A DNA stretch of 64,000 nucleotides from Onchocerca lupi (Eukaryota; Nematoda; Chromadorea; Rhabditida; Onchocercidae): NCBI GenBank assembly GCA_028564675.1, contig JAOVVO010000109.1, forward strand, positions 1-64,000, written 5' to 3'. The position numbers and the translations under genes are program-made. The notes below the pieces were generated by a model. It was not told the origin of the DNA and did not search any database. It was given only the letters and a program-made list of their open reading frames with translations. Positions 38,257-50,377 of this stretch are shown piece by piece. Every line of letters starts with the position of its first letter. Positions within the stretch are counted from its first letter, which is position 1.

Positions 38257-41200
38257 CTACATCTGACTGTCTTTTCCTTTTATCAAACTTCGAACTTTCG
38301 GATAAAGACGAGCACCGTCGTTCGGAGATGTTATCACTCTTCCAAGCGCGCTGCGGGCTCGTACGTTTTTTGAATGTGCTGATGAAATTCTGAAAAAAAA
38401 AAAATGAAAGATTTAAGAGCCTTTTAATGCAGATCAATTGCTAATAATTGTTTAAAAAAGCATTCCTTTAGGCATGCTTATTAATCAGTCAGGTTTATCA
38501 GTCATGAATTTGCTACTTACAACTTATCTTAATCATATTTCACTATTCACTGAAACGCAGTAATCTAGTTCCAACATTCTCATGTTGCCAGCAGTAGATA
38601 TGGAAAAAAAACTGCAAAAGCGTTAATGACCTATATAACGAAGAATTTCTGGATATCGACCAATTTGAAACAGAAATCCGGTCGGCTTGATTTGAATCTC
38701 GCAGCACAGGAATTCTTGAGATATCAACAACAAAATTCTGTTCTGATTCTTCGTCATACAGTGCTAGATTGACGGTATCCTGAAATTCCTGGAAAATCAA
38801 AGAAAATATTAATATTTTTCGCGTAAAATGATATGTTTTCAAAAAAATCATACCTGTGAACCAGCTTCGATTTCCGAACTTTCATATAACTTTGTTCGCC
38901 TTTCTAACTTTTCAAGCGAAGTGAATGTTAGTATATTTTCACCACAAAAACGCAGAACCTAAGAACATCTATTTAAGATGAGGATAATAACGAAATTACT
39001 TCAAATTTACAGTTTTGTTTACAAAATTCATATCAAAAGAACTCTGCGATCTAGCAATTTCCGAAAAAGTAAAAATATTCAACAAACCCACTTCTTCTAA
39101 AATCATGGTATCAGTTTCGTCTGAATAATTGGTCGATTTTAACCGGTCACATTCTGACTGCATGTTTAACCGTTGTCGCAACCTAGTCAGACACATTCGC
39201 TCGTAATCGCATATAGGTCGTCTCATGCCAGGTAGCGACATCTATAATGTTAAATGCTTACTGTCACTTGTTCTGTATAAATTGGATGCCATTTCATGGA
39301 CAAAAATCCAGGTTAAACGCAGCGTAGACAATTCATTTCTGCCCGAATTACTTGATAACTCTATGATTTCTTGCGTTTTTTCTTCCGAATTTTTCTAGAA
39401 TCTTTAATCACACATAAGTTCCATATTCATCTACAAAAAATAAAAGTATACCTACCAAATACATGCCTGTTTCTTACCGGTCGATTGTTAAGAAGATCTT
39501 GAGTAACAGAATCAACGTTAGTCGAGGTATCACTGACGCCCAATCCGGAATCAGCACCACCTGAACGACATAACTCCTCAGACGCAGTGCTTCTGGGCCG
39601 ACTCTGTCCTACTTTCAAAAGTTTCCAAGTATCCTCATCCTCATCCCAATACGCTCGTTCACGTAAACGATCACGAACATCTTGTGGCACAAAATTTTCC
39701 ACAATTAGTAACCTAAACAAGATCATAGTATTGAGAACATGTATATTTTAATTCTGGTTTCAACAAAGTTTGATTTAAAAACTTCCTTTCATAATATCAA
39801 AAACGATTCACTAGAATGCTAATATTTTGCTAATATATCGCAGCTGAAAAGCTTACTTAAGTTTTAGCTCTTTATTAATTTCAGTAACCGAATTTTCCAA
39901 GTCTTGTCTCTCCAGTGAATGACTTGCGGTGGCGTCATTGATCTCTGAACGAATCTGAACAAGTTTATTTTTAGATTTATTTATTGCAGTAATCTCTTTC
40001 CATTCTAAGACTTAATAAACTTCCACAGCAGATCAAAGAAAAAAAAATAACATACCTGCTGGAGCTTGGAATATAACTTTTTCAGCTTCTTTGTTTTTAT
40101 TTCAACTTCCTGCCTCAAATTACTGAATGTTTCATGTATTTCGGCTGTACTGTCTTCCTGTGCTTCCAATTGTTGCAAAATTTCGCGTTCTTTTCTCTTA
40201 AAACTTTCTTTTACAATCCATCACATAGACTAGATTGGAAAATCCAAAAATAATTACATATTCATAAATAAAATAATTAAAGTTATTGATTAATCTGCCA
40301 CAAGTTTATTTGAATAAAGCATTATTTGAAACCTTCTGTTCAGCTAATTGCCTTCTCCGCTGCTCTAGCAATTTTTGCTGTTCGCGAGTTTTGTCCAATA
40401 AATTGTTATCACCAGAAAGAAGTTTACTTTGCATTGCTCGAATCTTTGCAGCTACAGCAATTTGCGCCTCATGCTCCCTTTCCAGCCGCTCTGCTCTTTC
40501 TTCCAAATCGGCAAGTATTTTTCGTTTTTCCTTCAAAGTCATATTTCAGACTTCTATTTCGAATAAAAAATGAACTGCGTTCAGTTTACATTGCATAGCT
40601 GTTGTCATACTTAAGTAGTAAATAAAATAGATTAATTATTACCTCGGCAATAATGTTTGAATTAGAAATGATAGTTTGTCTTTCATCTTCCAAACGTCTC
40701 TGTTGTTCATTATGATATTCTTCATTTGGAACACCTGCAAAACCATCTCATTAGATGTTAATGACTTATCATTAAATAAAATACTTGATAAGGAAATTTT
40801 TCATTTTCCTGCCAACCTTCGTCATCACTTTCGCTCTTTTCGCTCACATACACCTTCTTTTCCTTTTTACAGGCACGTTTTTCCAAAATTTCTCGAAGTC
40901 TTGCAATCTCATCCTTAACAAATATGTCGCTATAATAAGAATCAAATAAGACCAATAAAATTTCGAAGTCAAAAAGAAAAAGATTTAAAGAGTTTTTTTT
41001 TTTTTAAAACTATAATTCAACAATACAATATTTTCCTGAATGATTAGCTCGCATTAATGCTTAAGCACATATTGCAATACTAAGGAAAACCTGAAATTCC
41101 CGAAGTAGTGCATCTTTGGGATCTTCATTGATCCTCGGTTGATTACTGATTTTTTTTGCACGATTTGCATATCTTAAGGTAGACAAAGTTTCCTCGTAAT

Positions 41201-43944
41201 TGTACGATGCAGGTCCAATATTAGCAACCATCACAGTTTTCGAATTACCACCTAATGAATCTGAAACCAATTCTATACAGACGTTCTTCATATTAACGAT
41301 AGTAACTATTATCAACATAATCATCAATTAAAGAGATGAGTGAATGAGTAATATGGCCATAAATATAAAGATCAGATAAGAAATCTGAAATAGCTGTTTC
41401 GCTAACATATATCAACAATGCCATTTATTGATGGTCTAACGATTTCGATGATTTCCGACAATAAAACTATTCCAGCATATTCAAATAATACCTTGCAACA
41501 AACGTGTTAATTTCGAATCTCTGTACGGTACGTGTGTACTTTTTCCACCAGTCAATGCTGATATAACATTGCCAAGAGCGGAAAGCGACAAGTTGATTTT
41601 TGTTGCTTCTTTGAAGCGTTCACCTTGTGATCCCGTTTTTGATTGACGCTCACTACCTGCCAAGTCTACCAGATTCAACCTTCCAACCCTAGAAAAGGCC
41701 CAATTTTTATAATTTTTGTTTAACCTTTCCCCAACGAATAAAAACTCAACTGCTTACCTTATGTGATTTTGGCCATCCAAACCAGGTTCGCTACATTCCA
41801 CTGTTACCATAAAAATTGCATGTGAACGGCTACTATGTTCGTTCATATTTGTTCGCCTAAAAATTCAACATTTCAATTATTGAAGGATAAATTCATTGAC
41901 TGAAGCAATTTGAACCCTTTCTTCCTCATTTTCTAAATGATAATATCAAAAAATACATCCATTTCTGATAAAGCCTAGCATTTTGATATCCAAATTAAAA
42001 CCATACATTTCCTATTTTCGAGTCAAATGTATTGCAGAAAGAAAAAGGTTGAAAAAAGGTGAAAGAAGAACGAAAAAAAAGTACTACACGAACCCGACTG
42101 TACGATTTGCATGGCCAACCGACATAACATGCTCAATTTCTTCGACAGATTTTGTTACAAACGATGAAAGATCTTTCACATAAACACCAACATCCGCACG
42201 TTCCTTCAATTCTAAACGTATTTTTGGATCTCTAGCTAATAAGTCACGGATTTCTTCCTGAAATTATAAAAAAAATGACAGATTAAATCTTTCTTATTCT
42301 TCCCCTATTCTTGCCTAATTTCATTGAGTTTTAGTATAATTTATTAAACAAAAAATCCTTGACAGTATTATTTTCAAAATAAATAGATCTATTTTTGGTG
42401 GATGTAATTGCACTTAGTGAGTCTTTCGGAATTGTCATATCATGTTATTCATTTAATAAAGCATTTCTGCAACAGGAAATCTTAGAAAAACAAAAAGAAA
42501 ATTCTAGAAACCTGGTAAATTTCCAAATAACTTGCTCGCACAAGATATTGTTGATTCCGTGATTGTGCTATGTGCTGGAAAATATGATGATATGCGTTCG
42601 GTATCACGCCCCGCAATTCAGGATCCCCGTGAACACCTGGATAATGCATCTGTCATATCCAAACCGGAATACGTATTGTACATTTTGTTTTTTTTTCTTT
42701 TTTTTTTGCGGTAATATTTGGAATAAAAATATTTCAATCCTCAAATAACTGAAGCGAATCGGCATATCATGTTATTCACCTAAGCATACCAACTATTTCT
42801 ATCAGATGGATGTTATCACACAACTTTGTGGCGAGTTTGAAAAAAGATTATTTGTTTTACACGTATTATTCAGCAGTCACACTCAATGACTATTGAAGCG
42901 GGAGATGTTAACTATTCATCTTGATTGATAATTTTGATAACGAAAAATATTGCACCTTGGTGTACATTGCATTGGCTAGTCTTACTTTCTTATTTTTCTA
43001 TGCTTCAAGACACTTGACATATTTTAGAATATTTTGGAAGCCTATTTCACATGTTAATTGTTTATGTTGCAGCAAAAAAACTGAAAAATTCCAAAGTGAC
43101 GTCGAACCTTCCATTGTGAACGTTTTCCCTGTTCCTGTCTGGCCGTATGCAAAAATCGTTCCGTTGAATCCTTCAAGTACAGAATCCACAAGGTGGCGGA
43201 ATGTTTCATCGTAAAGATCAAGCTGCTTCGACCTTAAAAGTACAAAAAGAAAAAAAAAAAGAAAACGTTGAATTTCTATGAATTGAAAAGTAAAAAACTT
43301 TCAATAGTAAGTCAGTTAGATTTAGAGCAATTTTTCTGAACTGGATCTTTTTATTTTCGATTATAATATTCCTCGTTCATAACTTACGATAAAATTCGCG
43401 GCTATTAAAAAATTTCGAATTAAAAAAAATGCTATGTTATTTCAATTTTCATAATAAATGCCTACCGTGGATCATAAACTGAATCGAATGTAAATACTTT
43501 CGAAGGCTCGTTTGGTTCTTTCGGATTGCGTAATTCAATTACACCACGATTTGTTTGAATATCAACAATACTAAAATTAAAAAAGATTAAGCATCAAAAG
43601 CGAAAATTATACGTACTGAAAATATGTTAGTAAATCTTAAAATAATTATTGAAATTCTTGAAACACATTGGCATCGCTAGCAATGAAAAGCTAAACCAAC
43701 TGATACGTTAAAGATAATATTCGGAAATAAATTTTATATCTATCTGTATTATTCATCAAGAATAATAGAACATCACACTAAATCGATTTATTTTGTTTCA
43801 AACTAACTGTTAAGTATTAGCAATTATTTACCTTTGATAACCATCAGATATTTCAGAAGCCGTTAATGGACGACAACGAATGATCACCTTGACTGCTTCT
43901 GATTTTACGGTGGTGGTACGCGGTCTAAGTGGTGCGGACACCAT
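38257..43944 (-). CDS. klp-11: Kinesin-II motor subunit, KIF3B/KLP-11 type
   Basis: Eighteen exons join in phase into 861 codons: 43832-43944, 43466-43570, 43108-43232, 42512-42636, 42094-42257, 41758-41856, 41492-41688, 41091-41260, 40817-40913, 40643-40734, 40333-40530, 40056-40196, 39857-39954, 39478-39712, 39011-39241, 38854-38958, 38631-38788, 38257-38389. This is a plus-end microtubule motor of the heterotrimeric kinesin used in intraflagellar transport. The motor domain (to about residue 366) has the ATP P-loop GQTGTGKT at 103-110, switch I NEHSSRSH at 215-222 and switch II DLAGSE at 252-257. A charged segment and coiled coil follow (KIRAMQSKLLSGDNNLLDKT, then KTKKLKKLYSKLQQ), then LLIVENFVPQD. 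These, RPICDYERM and the terminal RLYPKVRSLIKGK match KIF3B rather than KIF3A. It is longer than mammalian KIF3B (747) because of tail insertions. The exon 9 donor (G|GTTGGC) is weak; the last exon is supported by phase and the tail match. Confidence 0.93.
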
Positions 43945-46900
43945 AACCGCTCCCAAAACTCTTAAATCTTAAATTTGGTTGGAGTTAATTAATGGTCGAT
44001 AATGACTTGAAATATCAGTAATAAATTCAATTTATGATACATCAATGTTTCGCTAACTTAATGTGTTATTAGAAGCCAGGATAGGCAAAAAGCAGAGCAA
44101 TGAGATTAAACAATAATCTTCACAGAAAAAAATGATTTTTGTGAAAAATTTAAATCATTGAAATAACAATCATCGGTTCACCCGTTTGAGAAAGAAAAAA
44201 GTAAGAAATTTTCTGTTGTGCTGGTAGGATACCATTGCCATGGAAACTTTACGATTTGCAGCTTATTACTAAGCTTATCTCGCTTTTTCCTCTCAATTTT
44301 TCATTTAATTTCAAAATGCACTAACTTTGTATTGCCCTTCTTGCTTATCTATTACATCATAACATGAAAGCAAATCCGGAACCAATTAAGTTACAAACTC
44401 TGAAATAAAATTTGACTTTTTATAGTTTTAGAAAAATATTGAACTTTTAAGATGTTCTCAAGTTAACGTATGAAGCGAGATATTGGTAAAGTTTTTTTTC
44501 ACTATTTTAGAATGTTTTTCTCTTATTACTGTTCCCGTAAAGTTAATATTACAGCTAAGTCGAACTCGATTTCATTCATGCTCCTTTTACATTGGAATCA
44601 ATAAAAAATTTTTATGAACTTTGGTGTTTTTTTAATTTGTTAAACACATCACTTTCAAGTTTCATAGCGAAAAATTTAGATGCCTATTCTATTACCTTGA
44701 AAATTTAGAATATTTCAAGCATTTTGAATGTTTCAAAAAAAGCTTCAAAAAAAAAAACATCATCTTACATCAAACTACTACTATAAACAGGACCCAACTC
44801 TTGAAGAATGTCTGCAACTGTTAATCGCTGTCGGGAAATAAGCCCATAATAATTATTCCAGAAGAAGTCGGTAGAATTTACTTTTAATCAGTGCTTTTGG
44901 ACCTCACATTTAAACAAGTGATAATTGCAAGTAAAAATGCGACTACTCGGCCAATCCGTAAGAAAATGGTATTTAACCAGGATGAAGGTGATAGGTTGAA
45001 AATGAAGCCAAGAAAATTAAGAAGGATAAGCCTAACATATCGCATGCTAATATCACGAAGAATTGCAACAAAAAAATTCAGATATTCTTGATCTTGTTCA
45101 ATATGCTTAATCTCTTGTTAGAACCAGGCGCGATTATCACATTAACTTATTTCATGTTCAATTTGAATCGGTCGTTAAAATCTTTACCAGTTCTGAAATA
45201 AGTCGTAACAATAGCATTCTGTTGTATTCCTATATTCTTTCGTTACTTAATTCCTATAGTTTCAGAGAATTTTCCCGTTTCGTAATTCCTGAAAATAATA
45301 TACAATGATCACATATCTTTATACTTTATTAATTATATCGATGATAGCAGTGCACAACAATTATCAATTAGAATTGCAGAATATCGACGGACAACGGCAT
45401 TGTTATCAACATTCACTGATAATTTTTGAACTTGTCGAAAAACAAATTTAAACTTATCAGCTATCAGATAAGTTTTCAGTACGCATGCACATTTTGTTAA
45501 AGACGATTTTATATTGAAAGTACAACATTACCGTGAAAAATATATCATACATACAAAGGATTACATGATAAAACATCCAAAAGTTTGAATAAGGATGGGA
45601 ATTTAATGCAATATAAATATATTTGAAAGAAATACATCGGCAGTTCTTTTAATATTTAATTAAGTGAAGAGGATCGTTTTTTAGAAAAAGTTAAGATTGT
45701 TCTCTATAGATTTGAATTCTTTCTTATTGTTGGCTTTTTTCGTTGCTCTAAAATGTAATAAATACATTGGAATATATAATATCTTGCTATTTCAAGTTTT
45801 CTTTTCTCATCAAACGGTAATAACTTTTAATGAAAATTTGAAAAGAGCGTAACACGAAATCTACCGGGGAGTTTTTTTGAATTCATGTCAAATAGATCAG
45901 TCAAAAACATAAACCACGCAAGCTATAATATGGCGAAGCGCAAATATTACTGGAAAAATGAAAAAATTAGATAAAAAAAATGTTTTTTCCCTTCACAATC
46001 TAATGTCAAAAATGATTAACTGCCGTGTCGCGATAAATTTATTTGCTTTCCCCATTGCTGCTTGCAAAGGCCGAACAATCTGTTAAGTGGATAAAAAATT
46101 GATCTAATTTTTGCATTTAAGAGATAATCAAGGAACTGTTTAGCAAACAAACTAAACACCCTTACTACTTGTCATTACCTATTTCAAAATACGACAGTGT
46201 CATGAACAGTTGGCAAAATGATGGGAAGGAATAATGGAAGAAATTAAAAATTAACTCAGTTTTATCAAATGTTAGCAAATAAGGGCAAAAACAATCAATT
46301 TGAACGATGATCAATGGAAATCGGTTTTTGCAATGCTTCTCCTCACATGAAATCATGTCAATTCCTCCAATACAAAATGAACAACAGTTAGACAAAATAT
46401 AATAAAGAATTTCCGGAATTTTCGGACAATTTAAATTGTTTTCTCAGGAATATGCTATGCGGATCAGCCGACTAAGACTAGATGATGTAAATCATCGACG
46501 TCCTAACTTACAAACAAAAAATTAAGTATGGCTTTTACATTAATCGAAGACGAATTAATTGAAATAGTTACATTAAGTTGATAGAATGAATTTTTTCAGA
46601 GGAACCGTATGTATCACATCCTTCGAATCACCACTAAAGCTAAACCAAATCAACAAAAAAAAAAAAAAATTCTTTTAACAGATAAATTAATCAGAACCTG
46701 CGAATATTAAGCTTATGTAAGATCCTGTTTAAACATCATTTTATTTTATACATTTTAGCATCATAACACATTGCTCTTTTGGGCTATTAAACATGGATAA
46801 AGCACCTCATAAATTAGATTAAATTAATTGGTACAAATCGATCCCCCTGATACACAAGTAACTGATAACATAGATACAATTGCAATATCTGAAGATGGGA

Positions 46901-49900
46901 AGAACATATGTGGACGATTTGTAACAAATACATCGAAAATGACAACCACTTATGTAATGGATGGTTTTGAAGGATCCAAACGAAGAAAAACTTCATTTAC
47001 ATTCTATTTGCCATATTCATTTATAAAGCATTCTTTAACACATTTTTCAATTCAAACTTCACTAATTAGAGTAAATACTTGCACTATATTTTTGAAGAAT
47101 TGGAAAAAACTTTTCTGCATAATATAGTATATTAATACAAGTAAAAGAAAATTTTTGAAATCAATGATAAATTCTAGCCACAACTATCTAAATGATACAC
47201 AAAGAGACAGCGTAAGAAATGTAAAAAATGAAATATGTATATGGAGAGATCGATAATTTCCATTTAAAAAAAGTAGAAGCGAAATGGAAGAACAATTAAT
47301 CAGGTTTGGAATAATAACTGGTGAAATATATTATTGAATCTAATAGGTGAAAATATATGACGACACTCATGTTCCATGAAACATCATTTTGCATTTTTGT
47401 CGCAATTTTTTTATGAATACAATAAGAGGAAATTTTTCAAACTAAAATCAGTTGACCTAATTTGTTCTAGTTTAATGAAAAAACTGCACTAAAATTTCGT
47501 AAAATCAAATAATAACTTTAAGTTATTGATATGTTGAAAATGAAAAATCTGATTAAGACTAAAATGACCGAATTAGAAATAATTGTGGGCTGACGCTGTT
47601 TATTATGGAAAAACTAAAAAGGTTAAGTAAAGATTAAGTTCATCAGTTAAATAAAGAATTGGGAAACAAATCCTTCTACATAGATCAAGATATTGCGGAA
47701 ATCGAAATCACATTTTTCAAAGTATTTCAATCATTCCTATTCGCTACAATTGATATCAGACAGTTGAAAAAATATTATGAATTCAAGATTTTTTAAATCG
47801 AAAACTGAGAAACTGGCGAATGATGTTTAACAGAATAGAAAGTACCATGACGCAGGAAAGATTGGGAAGGAATTATACAGAGCATAAAGCAGATGAAGTA
47901 AATGCTTCCAAAATGATAGCATTCATTAATTAACCTTAGTTACACAGCTGCAAGTAGATTTAATTGTTGACCATGGGAGGCAAGAGGCGGAAGAATTGCA
48001 GTAGCAACTGCGAGCACAACACCACTTTCAGTTCGTAAAATCGAAGGATGAAGAATCGATAAGCAGAGGCAGGCTTCAAAGCTGAAAATGGATGGATGGA
48101 TGGTTTTGCAATCGCGCAGCTTTAGTTTAATGTTAAATAGCTGCGCCTGAAGTGAATGACATGCAAAAGTAAAATAAATCTTTTCGAAGTTGGCATTTTT
48201 TACATTCGTAACACTGCACCATTATCACCCTTCCTGGTCAGTTGGGATCATAAAAAATAATGATGATGAAGATTTCGAAAACTTTTTAAATCTGAATGTT
48301 GATTGAAACATACTGAACAACTTATGAACGACTATGCTTGCATTGACATGCCTATCACTAGTAGCCAAGACCACTTTTAACAGCACCAATCACTTGATCA
48401 TCTCAATCTAGGAAGTATCACTCCTTAAACTAAGGATCACTGTAAGTATCACCAAGTATCACTCCTTGACGATACCCAATCACTTGATCATCTACTTTAA
48501 TTCAGCCGTTTGTTAAAAATCATTTAAAATAATGCGATACTCATTTTATTGTTGGTATCTACCTATTCGATGTTCTTAAATCAAAGCGCGTTGTCCGTAT
48601 TATGTGATAAAATTGTATAGTTTTAATTACGTAGCTTCAGGACGAGCCAAATCTAATTTTATAATGTGGTGTAACTTTTTACATTATTTCGAACCTTTTT
48701 ATATGTCTTGAATGGATTGCCAACCAATTAAAATAGTTGCGTAATTTTTGTGCATTTAATTTCGTGGAATTTAATTTAGTAGAATTTGATTTAGTGGAAT
48801 TCAAATTTAATGAAACTTAAATAACTGCGAAATACATAAGATTGGAGGAGTAATTCATAGTTTATGATATTTAAATAAATGCAAGTTTAGTGGGATTTAA
48901 ATAAATGCAAAATAAACAAGATTGGAGAAGCAGTTCATAATTCAAATCTTAATTCATACCTTAATTTCGGAATAATTAAAGTAACTCATACTTCAATTCA
49001 TAATTCATACCTTGATTCCGGTAAATTGACAAGAAAACATCGGCAAGTTCGACAGAAACAACAGTAACTTTCAATTTTTTGGAATTTCTAGATCTATAAA
49101 TTTCTAGATCTTTTTTTAACTCATAATTTCATATAAACAAATTAACATAAGGTCCCTTTTAGATGTTGTAAAATTTGCTGAATATAAGCAAATTAAAAAA
49201 CATTCTGCAAAAATGATTCTCGGGCATATTAGTTAATTGACTGCAAAATTACATCTTTCCATGCTGACCGTCAATTTTTGTAAGAAGATGAAATGATCGA
49301 AAGATTCAAATGTCCAAAGCATCTTAAAATAGTCTCATCAGAAATTAGAATGTATCAAATTGATGAAAAAAACGAGTGAAAAATATCGAAGCAAAAAAGA
49401 AGACATATTTATAAGTGATTCATCCATTCCCTTTAATGAAAACCTGTTACAATTCGGCACCTATATAAAACTTTATAAACATTTAAATTTCATCAATGCT
49501 TATCTGATTTCGAAGAGAAAAAAGACACTTTATCCTGTACATGGCAATGCAGATGGAAATTTATGCATGCTGTTTATAATCAGTTTTCAAATCAATGCAG
49601 CTCCAAGCCAGTTGAATATTTATGTCGTCTGAAAACTGGTTCGAAACAACTTCATAACATACAAGCATACATTCACCGAGAGGTGTGCCACGTGCTCTGC
49701 CAGGTATTTTGAAGCGATGTTGCCACCAGTAACAATTGTCCTCTTGCTTTTCTCGCTGTTTCATGTAAGTTTATTTTCATTGTTCATCCATTCTCATTAC
49801 AATACTCACTAATTTTTAGTTTGTCCCCAATACTTAATGAGCTCATTTCATTCGATATGGCAAAATGTTTGTACAGTTAAACTTCTCCTACCATACTGTT

Positions 49901-50377
49901 GTAATTTATTTGTTTCACTCTTAATTTCTAATTCACAAATTTCTTAGTTTATGAACCTCAGAATTTTATTAAATCTTGAACATGTTATTGTGGTGGGGTT
50001 TGTTTCATATGAACTCGTAAATTAAAAAGAATGCTTTGGAGGACCAAAAAATTTTTAATTTCAAGAGAAAAGGATCATAAAAACATGAATATTGTGATAT
50101 GTAATAGGCACAACTTAATATTATCAATCAAAGGCATGCAATGGTCACCAACAATAACTGTGATAAGATAGAACAATATTTTAAATATTCAAGAGGCGGT
50201 TTTCATCAAGTACTAAAAGGCAGTGAAGCCGTTGCTCACTATGAAGGAACAATCGATTATATGATCAATACGATGATAAAGTGGATGAAATGATGAGAAA
50301 CTAAGTTCGAATTGTGATCTGTATTTTTGGAAGACAGCACGGAGTCACCAAATTATCCAACTTCTTCCAATAAAATA
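43945..50377. other. Long interval upstream of klp-11 with isolated exon-like fragments
   Basis: About 6.4 kb, mostly AT-rich and without a gene I can assemble. It should hold the klp-11 promoter near its left end and the NAD kinase 3' region at its right. Fragments with coding character stand at 44765-44880 (minus), 46828-47127 (plus), 47946-48081 (minus, GC-richer) and 49718-49765 (plus). Short direct repeats occupy 48386-48493, and AT-rich repeats (variants of GTGGAATTTAATTTAGT) lie at about 48760-48990. Confidence 0.5.
48386..48493. repeat. Direct repeats with 90-bp spacing
   Basis: CAATCACTTGATCATCT occurs at 48386 and again at 48476. The strings AAGTATCACTCCTT and GATCACTGTAAGTATCACC between them look like decayed copies of one unit. 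Confidence 0.75.

Noticed and set aside
38257..38437. Taking the whole 37580-38437 open frame as a 285-codon protein starting near 38437
   Set aside because: The frame begins at a non-ATG codon inside the intron polypyrimidine tract; its first part overlaps the klp-11 last exon, whose own frame matches the KIF3B tail. Only the part from about 38139 to the donor at 37619 is kept as a likely exon.
40286..40598. Two overlapping plus-strand open frames
   Set aside because: Both are mirror frames of the klp-11 coiled-coil exon 40333-40530.
40766..40816. Longer klp-11 exon 9 ending at 40766
   Set aside because: It would leave an intron of only 31 bp; the donor at 40816 gives an 82-bp intron and keeps phase.
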